Source of the DNA: JBHIBA01 sp046758845
GTDB lineage: Bacteria > UBA8248 > JACPRG01 > G963555815
DNA: 17,884 bases
Direction of reading: 5' to 3'
Assembly: GCA_046758845.1 (NCBI GenBank)
Contig: JBHIBA010000068.1
Coordinates: 1 to 17,884 of the forward strand
Shown piece after piece: positions 13,550 through 17,884 of this stretch (position 1 is the first letter of the stretch; every line of letters begins with the position of its first letter). Made by a program: the position numbers and the translations under genes. The notes under the pieces were generated by a model. The model did no database searches. It was given only the letters and a program-made list of their open reading frames with translations, and was not told the DNA's origin.

Positions 13550-14629
13550 CTACGTATTACTTTCGTCTTTTCGCTTCGGGACTCTGCCCTGATACAGTTC
13601 CTGGGCTTGCCGGACCTCCTTCGCCACAGCCCGCCGCAGCTCAGGCGGGGAGAGGACCTCCGCTCCCCCGCCCAAGCTCAACACCCAGGCGCGAACGGAA
13701 CTCAGGTCTGTGGCCGAGAACCGCAGAACTTCCTCTCCGTTGCCCGATTCTTTCCCGGAAGGATCAGGCGGTCCCAAGGAGGCTCCCGGAATCCATCCGA
13801 GGTTCACCGCCTCCCAAATCTGAACCCTCGCCTCGCCCGAACAGCGGACCACCACTTCCCGCCCGGCTCCCGCCCCCCGGTCGAAACCCTCTCCCTTCCT
13901 GGCCATTACCGACTGAAAGTCGATTTCCAGGGGAAGTTGAAACACGTCCTGCGTCGTCCGGACCTCCTGGATGGACTCCAACGGGAGGAGTTCAATCCTT
14001 CCGGTCTCGTGCAGGTAGCCCATCAACAGCGTCCGCCCGAGATGGAACCAGACCCCATAAGGGTCTACGCGGCGCCACGAGGCGCGGTGCCTTCCAGGCA
14101 GTTGAACCAAAAGCTCCACGCAGCGGAGCTCGTCCGCGGCGCCGACCACCTCCTCCAGGACGCTCTGGTGGGCAGCCAGGGCCTTCATCGACGGCAGATA
14201 GGGAACGAAGCGCCGGTCGATCCTGTCCAGGAATTCCCGCATCGGCGCGGGAAGGAGCTTTTCGACTGTATTCAGAAAGGACTCCATCGACCGGCGGAAG
14301 GGCGTTTCTCGAAAGGCGTCCAGCGCCTTTCTCGCATAGTACAGGGCCATCAACTCGGAGGGCAGAAACGGCCCCGGAATGGCGGTGCGGTAGCCCTTGG
14401 GGAAGCACCAGCGGACCCCCCCCCGGGTCTGCCTCACGATGGGAAAACCGGCCTGGACGAGGTCTTCGATGTCGCGCCGAAGAGTGCTCTCGCTCCATTG
14501 CCTCGGCTGGCCTTTCCCTTCTTCAGAAAGGCGCATCACCTCGGCCAGATCAGCCAGGGTAGGAGTGCCGCCGGCCTCCAGATAACGGAAAATCTCCCAT
14601 TGTCGCTGAATCTGGTGGCGGCGCGACAC
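13550..14629 (-). CDS. WYL-domain transcriptional regulator (YafY-like)
   Basis: A 359-residue protein with an N-terminal winged helix-turn-helix (residues 5-75; LADLAEVMRL, WSESTLRRDIEDLVQAGFPI) of the HTH_11/DeoR type. A helical linker follows, then a WYL-type ligand-binding domain near 165-235 (WRRVDPYGVWFHLGRTLLMG). A C-terminal WCX-like extension reaches residue 359. The signature Trp-Tyr-Leu itself is replaced by Leu-Leu-Met (201-203), and the usual Arg of the following strand is Ser, so ligand binding may differ. WYL regulators often respond to nucleic acid or nucleotides. The start is GTG 14629, only 4 nt after the PHP gene stop, with GAGGG about 9 nt upstream; the two are clearly cotranscribed. 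The target genes are unknown. Confidence 0.85.
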   Translation of the reverse strand: MSRRHQIQRQWEIFRYLEAGGTPTLADLAEVMRLSEEGKGQPRQWSESTLRRDIEDLVQAGFPIVRQTRGGVRWCFPKGYRTAIPGPFLPSELMALYYARKALDAFRETPFRRSMESFLNTVEKLLPAPMREFLDRIDRRFVPYLPSMKALAAHQSVLEEVVGAADELRCVELLVQLPGRHRASWRRVDPYGVWFHLGRTLLMGYLHETGRIELLPLESIQEVRTTQDVFQLPLEIDFQSVMARKGEGFDRGAGAGREVVVRCSGEARVQIWEAVNLGWIPGASLGPPDPSGKESGNGEEVLRFSATDLSSVRAWVLSLGGGAEVLSPPELRRAVAKEVRQAQELYQGRVPKRKDESNT

Positions 14630-14633
14630 GGCG

Positions 14634-15587
14634 TTATTCCCTCTTCTCCCGATTCAACCGGTCCAGCCTGTCGGCGCCCAACCCGATGGATTGTCGAAGC
14701 GAATCGGCCTTGGACTCGAGCGCCTCGACTAAAGCCCAAGGCACCCGGACCGTGCCCAGGAGGGTCTCCGGGTTGTCCCTGCCGTGGCAGTCCGAACCCC
14801 CGGTGACCATTAGCCCCCGCGCCTCTGCCAGCCTCCGGTAAGACTCGGCCGCCGCCTTGCTGTGGCTGGAATGATACGCCTCGAGGCCGCAGAGCCCTTC
14901 GGCCACCAGCTTGGGGATCGAGCCGTCCACTCCGCTCCGGCCGGGATGCGCCATCACGGGGACTCCGCCCGCCCTTCGGATGATCTGAATGGACTCGGCC
15001 GTTGTCAATGCGTCTACGGGCTCGTAAGCAGGGCGGCCCATGCTCAGGTAGCTGGAAAACACCCTTTCCATCGAGACGACCAGTCCCGCTTTCACCAAAT
15101 ATTCGGCCAGGTTCAGCCGGCCTGCCAGGCTCTTCGGATAACTGGCAAAGAAGGCATCGGGGTCGGCCGGCACTCCGAGGGCCCGGAGCTTTTGGATCAT
15201 GGAGAGCAAGCGTTCGCGCCGGCGGATTCCCACCGCGCTCAGAGCCGCCGTGAACGCCTCGTCCTCCACATCCACGAAGTACCCGAGGATGTGAACGTCC
15301 CCAGCATCCGTGGTGCCGGTCAACTCCACGGCCGGTATGAGTCGAAGTCCCAGCTCCTTGGCGCGCGCGCGGGCGGGCGCCACGCCCCGCACGGTGTCGT
15401 GGTCGGCCAGGGCCAGGAAGGAAAACCCCAGCTCGGCCGCCCGCTCGACGACCTTTTCAGGGGGATCGACACCATCGGAGCAATCGGAATGGACATGCAG
15501 GTCGCCGAAGGGCTCTCCGGGGTGGACCGGCGAATGTCTGGCAGCTACGGGCGCACGCGGGTGGGAGGGTCTGGGTCTGGACACCAT
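14634..15587 (-). CDS. PHP-domain phosphoesterase (TrpH/YciV-like)
   Basis: A 317-residue metal-dependent phosphoesterase of the PHP superfamily. The N-terminal motif GDLHVHSDCSDG (His31, His33), LADHDT near 61-65, a later VMAHPGR and the C-terminal GGSDCHG supply the metal ligands. The closest characterised relatives are TrpH/RNase AM, which remove nucleotides from short nucleic acids or degrade 3-prime,5-prime-bisphosphates; which applies here is open. I chose ATG 15587 (GGAGC about 10 nt upstream) over a TTG at 15650 that has no ribosome site; GTG 15584 is also possible. It pairs with the WYL gene 4 nt downstream. Confidence 0.88.
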   Translation of the reverse strand: MVSRPRPSHPRAPVAARHSPVHPGEPFGDLHVHSDCSDGVDPPEKVVERAAELGFSFLALADHDTVRGVAPARARAKELGLRLIPAVELTGTTDAGDVHILGYFVDVEDEAFTAALSAVGIRRRERLLSMIQKLRALGVPADPDAFFASYPKSLAGRLNLAEYLVKAGLVVSMERVFSSYLSMGRPAYEPVDALTTAESIQIIRRAGGVPVMAHPGRSGVDGSIPKLVAEGLCGLEAYHSSHSKAAAESYRRLAEARGLMVTGGSDCHGRDNPETLLGTVRVPWALVEALESKADSLRQSIGLGADRLDRLNREKRE

Positions 15588-15647
15588 TTCAGTCCGCCGC
15601 TCCGTTTGCGTCGAGGCAGAGAGTTTCGCGTCGCCGTCCGGGACCGC

Positions 15648-15680
15648 CAAAAAATGAGGCCCGCCCAGGAGCAGCCCCGC
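15648..15680 (-). terminator. Possible intrinsic terminator after tRNA-Gly
   Basis: On the minus strand a short stem GGGGC/GCCTC (one G-U pair, 13-nt loop) is followed by ATTTTTT. It lies 25 nt after the tRNA and ahead of the PHP gene. The stem is only 5 bp, so this is a weak call. Confidence 0.3.
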
Positions 15681-15705
15681 GAGCGAGCCGGTTTACCCTT
15701 CAAAT

Positions 15706-15780
15706 TGGAGCGGGCGATGGGAATCGAACCCACGACGTTCAGCTTGGGAAGCTGACATTCTACCTCTGAATTACGCCCGC
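15706..15780 (-). tRNA. tRNA-Gly, anticodon CCC
   Basis: The minus strand folds as a full cloverleaf of 75 nt including an encoded CCA end. The acceptor stem is GCGGGCG/CGCCCGC, the D stem ATTC/GAAT, and the anticodon stem TCAGC/GCTGA with loop TTCCCAA, giving anticodon CCC for GGG codons. The T arm is GTGGG-TTCGATT-CCCAT (one G-U pair). The discriminator base is T, as in the E. coli glyU tRNA. It lies 61 nt after moaE. No consensus promoter is obvious directly upstream. Confidence 0.96.
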
Positions 15781-15841
15781 AGAACTTTTTGCTGCAAACT
15801 GGAACAATACTTAAGAATGTAGTGCATCTCCCGTAGGAAAA

Positions 15842-16309
15842 TCAACCCCCGGCCGCCACTCTGGGAGAGCCCTCCCCTGCTCGGGCGTCCTCGACGCTCA
15901 CCTCGCACTCCTCGACCCACTCGGCGCCGTCCTCCCCGTACTCCTTTTTCCAGATGGGGACGATTTGCTTGATCCGGTCGATGGCGTACTTGCAAGCCGC
16001 GAAGGCCTCCGCCCGGTGGGGGGAGGCCACGGAAATCACAACCGCCGTATCGCCCACCTTCATCCGCCCGACTCGGTGGACAATCGCCACGTCGCCGATG
16101 CCCCATTTCTCCGATATCTCGGAGCCGATCTGCCGGAGCTTCTTCTCGGCCATTGGCTTGTAGGCGTGGTATTCAAGCTCGACGACTTTCCGCCCGCGGG
16201 CGTGGTCGCGAACAATGCCGAAGAAGTCCACCAGCGCCCCCTGCCCGGGACCCGAAACGGCCCGGTGAAGCTCGTCGACGTCAATCGGAGTTTCAGAGAT
16301 CTGAAACAC
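15842..16309 (-). CDS. moaE: Molybdopterin synthase catalytic subunit MoaE
   Basis: MoaE, with MoaD thiocarboxylate, adds the two dithiolene sulfurs to precursor Z (cPMP) to make molybdopterin. The 155-residue product contains LVDFFGIVRDHARGRKV (near 27-42), LEYHAYKPMAEKKL, VHRVGRMKVGDTAVVISVASPHR and DRIKQIVPIWKKE, which holds the active-site lysines near 114 and 121. The start is GTG 16309 with GGAGG 5 nt upstream. It overlaps moaD by 17 nt, so the GGAGG that encodes the MoaD Gly-Gly also serves as the moaE ribosome site. The neighbouring moaD supplies its partner. Confidence 0.96.
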   Translation of the reverse strand: MFQISETPIDVDELHRAVSGPGQGALVDFFGIVRDHARGRKVVELEYHAYKPMAEKKLRQIGSEISEKWGIGDVAIVHRVGRMKVGDTAVVISVASPHRAEAFAACKYAIDRIKQIVPIWKKEYGEDGAEWVEECEVSVEDARAGEGSPRVAAGG

Positions 16310-16556
16310 GACTACCTCCGGAAATCGGCGGGATCAGGGCGACTTCGTCCCCCGCCTTCAGGACCCATTGCGGGTCAACGAACTCTTCATTGACGGCGAT
16401 GGTCAGGGCATCCGTCCGCTGCGCGAGCCTCGGACAGGACTGCGCCAAATGGCGCAGCATCCCCTCGACGGTCGTGCCCTCGGGCACTTCCACCTGGAGG
16501 CGATCCCCGCCAATGGCGTCTTTGGCCCACGCGAAAGCCAACACCTCGACCTTCAC
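16293..16556 (-). CDS. moaD: Molybdopterin synthase sulfur carrier MoaD with C-terminal tail
   Basis: MoaD is the ubiquitin-fold sulfur carrier whose C-terminal glycine becomes a thiocarboxylate after activation by MoeB. The 87-residue protein has the beta-grasp pattern (MKVEVLAFAWAK, VEVPEGTTVEGML, ALTIAVNEEFV, GDEVALIPPISGG). Normally the protein ends with Gly-Gly. Here GG is at 80-81 and six more residues (SRVSDL) follow because the reading frame runs on into moaE. Activity would require trimming or an alternative end. The start is GTG 16556 with AAGGA 6 nt upstream. Its own promoter lies at 16611-16639. Confidence 0.93.
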   Translation of the reverse strand: MKVEVLAFAWAKDAIGGDRLQVEVPEGTTVEGMLRHLAQSCPRLAQRTDALTIAVNEEFVDPQWVLKAGDEVALIPPISGGSRVSDL

Positions 16557-16610
16557 CCGGAATCCTTCTCTTGCTCAGCGGCATGAGGTTGGAAAATTCC
16601 CTCTTTAGAC

Positions 16611-16639
16611 ATCCTAGGGCCGCGACCCCCATCTGTCAA
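16611..16639 (-). promoter_or_regulatory. Probable sigma70-type promoter of moaDE
   Basis: On the minus strand TTGACA (16639-16634), a perfect -35 box, is followed after 17 nt by TAGGAT (16616-16611), four of six matches to the -10. The expected start is near 16604, giving a leader of about 48 nt. The target duplication of the MITE-like element directly abuts the -35 box, so sequence upstream of -35 is now element DNA. Confidence 0.6.
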
Positions 16640-16645
16640 AGAACA

Positions 16646-16872
16646 TGGTAGTGGGTCAGTTTGCTGAATGACCCCTGCCTTCCTCCGTTGTAGCCGCGAT
16701 TTGAGCACATTCGCTTCGCTCAGTGCAGGCTGCGCGGAAATCGCGGTCGGGCGTTCCCCGATCTCCGCTCGGACCCAGATCCTCGCTCAGATCGGGGCTA
16801 CACCAAATGATAAAAAAGCCTTGGGCAAAGCTGCGTACGGGGCTTAACCCGTCCCAAACTGACCCACTACCA
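16646..16872. mobile_element. MITE-like element with 18-bp terminal inverted repeats
   Basis: A 227-bp non-coding element fills the 310-nt gap between lplA and moaD. The terminal repeats are TGGTAGTGGGTCAGTTTG (16646-16663) and its exact reverse complement (16855-16872). AGAACA occurs directly outside both ends (16640-16645 and 16873-16878), a 6-bp target duplication. No open frame of interest lies inside, so movement would need a transposase elsewhere. A REP pair lies in the centre (16690-16801). I cannot name the parent IS family. Confidence 0.85.
16690..16801. repeat. REP-like pair 5, inside the MITE-like element
   Basis: The first unit (16690-16746) reads GTAG, GCCGCGATTTGAGC, an enlarged loop, then GCGGAAATCGCGG. 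The second unit (16756-16801) has the stem CCCCGATCT/AGATCGGGG and a GTAG foot when read on the minus strand. Both units keep the GTAG foot, but the feet point outward, opposite to the four pairs in the his cluster. The units are only 9 nt apart. Confidence 0.8.
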
Positions 16873-17763
16873 AGAACACGGGAGACTTGAGTGCCTTCGC
16901 CCGGCGGGCGTATGCGCCGACAAGCTACGCTTCTCTTTGGCCAGGGCCACGGCCGCTTCCTCTTCCTCAGGCGTCAGCGCGCCCGGCACAAGCTCGCCCA
17001 CCACCTCCCGGAAGCCTGCTTCAAAAGCGGCGCACGCCTCTTCATAACTGGTTTCCCGCCCGCTCAGCGCCTCTTTGACACAGGTCATCTTGGCGGCCAG
17101 GTTGCCGGCCAGTCGGCCGCGAGCCTCCGGGCTCCGCGTCTTGAAAAGCGAACTGAGCCGGCCGACATCCAGGTCCAGCGGGACGGAGCCGTGCTGAAGG
17201 ACGGCGCCTGCCCCGCGACGTTGGGCGCTGCCGACGATTTTCTTTCCCTGGACCATCACCTCATAGGCCGAGGCCGAGGAGAAGCAGGCGCCCGTCCGCT
17301 CCTCCGGGTCCGGCCGGTGGACGACCGGAGCCAGTTCGGCCGCGACCCCCAGATCGCGCAACCCGAGGACCAGCCCGCGGCTGATGAAGGCGTAATCTCT
17401 CAGGATGGAGTGGCCCTGGGCGATCGAGCCGGGGCTGGATCCCCGAGATGCCTCCGCGCCCGCGGGTCCCGTCAAGTCCGCGGGGAAGACGACGCTGTAG
17501 GTGAGTTCCCGGTCGTGGACGACGGCGCGTCCACCCGTGGGACGGCGGACCAGCGGGATGCCAAGCCGCTCCAGGGCGTTCACGTCAATGTCGCGTTCGA
17601 TGGATTGGCCGTAGCCGACGGACAGGGTGGCGGGGGTCCATGCGAAAAACCGTAAGGTGGGCGGAGTTTTCCCCTCCTGGACGCCGCGCCACAAGACCTC
17701 GTCCACGGCCATGTTCCAGGCGCCGTTCCGCGCGCCGGTGTTGAGAAGACGCCAAGTCATCAT
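16867..17763 (-). CDS. Octanoyltransferase/lipoate-protein ligase family protein (LipM-like)
   Basis: The protein belongs to the BPL/LPL acyltransferase family that loads octanoate or lipoate onto lipoyl domains of oxo-acid dehydrogenases and GcvH. The 298-residue product has TLRFFAWTPATLSVGYGQ near 36-53, RRPTGGRAVVHDRELTYSVV near 73-92, and GKKIVGSAQRRGAGAVLQHG with the conserved lysine. A cysteine at about 160 in GACFSSASAYEV matches the nucleophile of Bacillus LipM, so octanoyltransferase is favoured over ATP-using LplA. About 25 extra residues (GPAGAEASRGSSPGS) lie in the middle. The start is the first of two ATGs (17763 or 17760); no ribosome site is clear. The stop TAG and the last Trp codon lie within the terminal repeat of the MITE-like element, so the C-terminus was altered by insertion. 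Confidence 0.88.
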   Translation of the reverse strand: MMTWRLLNTGARNGAWNMAVDEVLWRGVQEGKTPPTLRFFAWTPATLSVGYGQSIERDIDVNALERLGIPLVRRPTGGRAVVHDRELTYSVVFPADLTGPAGAEASRGSSPGSIAQGHSILRDYAFISRGLVLGLRDLGVAAELAPVVHRPDPEERTGACFSSASAYEVMVQGKKIVGSAQRRGAGAVLQHGSVPLDLDVGRLSSLFKTRSPEARGRLAGNLAAKMTCVKEALSGRETSYEEACAAFEAGFREVVGELVPGALTPEEEEAAVALAKEKRSLSAHTPAGRRHSSLPCSW

Positions 17764-17775
17764 GGTTAGAGATTT

Positions 17776-17835
17776 GCGGGGGGCGCTTTTTGAAAGGCGC
17801 CCCCCCGCACCCCCCAGCAAAACTTTCGTTTCGCG
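17776..17835 (+). repeat. G-rich palindromic repeat before lplA (family 2, copy B)
   Basis: The plus strand reads GCGGGGGGCGC, a T-rich loop (TTTTTGAAAG), then GCGCCCCCCCGC with one bulged C, followed by ACCCCCC, AGCAAAACTTTCG. It matches copy A at 82-114 base for base over most of its length, including the trailing ACCCCCC and AAAACT. It lies just upstream of the lplA-like start, where a promoter would otherwise be expected. Confidence 0.65.
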
Positions 17836-17872
17836 ATAGAGCGCCGCCCCCAAAGGTGCGGCGCTCTATCGC
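17833..17872. other. Perfect 15-bp inverted repeat near the window end
   Basis: GCGATAGAGCGCCGC (17833-17847) and its exact reverse complement (17858-17872) form a stem with a 10-nt loop. No T-run follows on either strand. It could end a transcript arriving from beyond the right edge, or it could be part of a repeat at a contig end. Confidence 0.6.
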
Positions 17873-17884
17873 CTAAAACTGGCT

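Noticed and set aside
12190..14562. Very long plus-strand open frame (about 790 codons)
   Set aside because: It runs antisense through coaE, both DUF507 genes and the WYL gene, and its product is Pro/Ser/Arg-rich low-complexity sequence. It is a shadow of GC-rich codons.
15812..15831. A 17-nt near match (one mismatch) to the RAYT sequence around its catalytic tyrosine, just after moaE
   Set aside because: The minus strand would read LREMHYILK, similar to KKMNYILEN, so a RAYT remnant is tempting. One such match is about what chance gives in a window this size, and no other RAYT motif is nearby.

Overview
The window is 17.9 kb of GC-rich bacterial chromosome. Every convincing gene lies on the minus strand, so the text follows transcription from high to low coordinates. 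The gene order rho-rpmE-prfA-prmC-murA-hisG-hisD-hisB-hisH-hisA-hisF, preceded by coaE and two DUF507 genes, is one I recall from Geobacter-like Desulfobacterota and related deep bacterial lineages. The exact taxon cannot be fixed from the sequence. Both window ends carry copies of a G-rich palindromic repeat, as expected if this is an assembly contig broken at repeats.

Layout (high to low). A LipM/LplA-type lipoyl-synthesis gene (16867-17763) is followed by a 227-bp MITE-like element with 18-bp terminal inverted repeats and 6-bp target duplications (16640-16878). Next come moaD-moaE for molybdopterin synthase, with a good sigma70-type promoter, and a tRNA-Gly(CCC) gene. A PHP-domain phosphoesterase/WYL-family regulator pair and tandem DUF507 genes precede coaE. 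A near-consensus promoter inside the end of coaE feeds a ~220-nt leader and then rho, rpmE, prfA (RF1) and prmC (the RF methyltransferase). murA and the his genes continue in the same direction with stop/start overlaps: prfA/prmC, murA/hisG, hisG/hisD, hisB/hisH and hisA/hisF overlap, and prmC/murA abut. This looks like one long translation-coupled operon for termination and translation factors, cell-wall precursor synthesis and histidine synthesis.

The accessory part is in the his genes. Pairs of palindromic repeats with a GTAG-type foot (REP/BIME-like) lie between hisD and hisB, after hisH, between a RAYT gene and a following gene, and before hisA. The RAYT (REP-associated tyrosine transposase, 2758-3237) has the HUH pair and the catalytic tyrosine intact. 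The gene after it (1746-2600) is AT-richer than its surroundings and ends in a DUF4145/HEPN-like domain with an R-x6-H motif. It is bracketed by REP pairs. A fifth REP pair sits inside the MITE-like element. This points to a resident REP/RAYT system that has colonised the his operon together with a possible cargo gene.

Other oddities are a MoaD whose C-terminal Gly-Gly is followed by six extra residues, a prmC that seems to start at CTG overlapping the prfA stop codon, and an lplA-like gene whose stop codon lies within the MITE terminal repeat.
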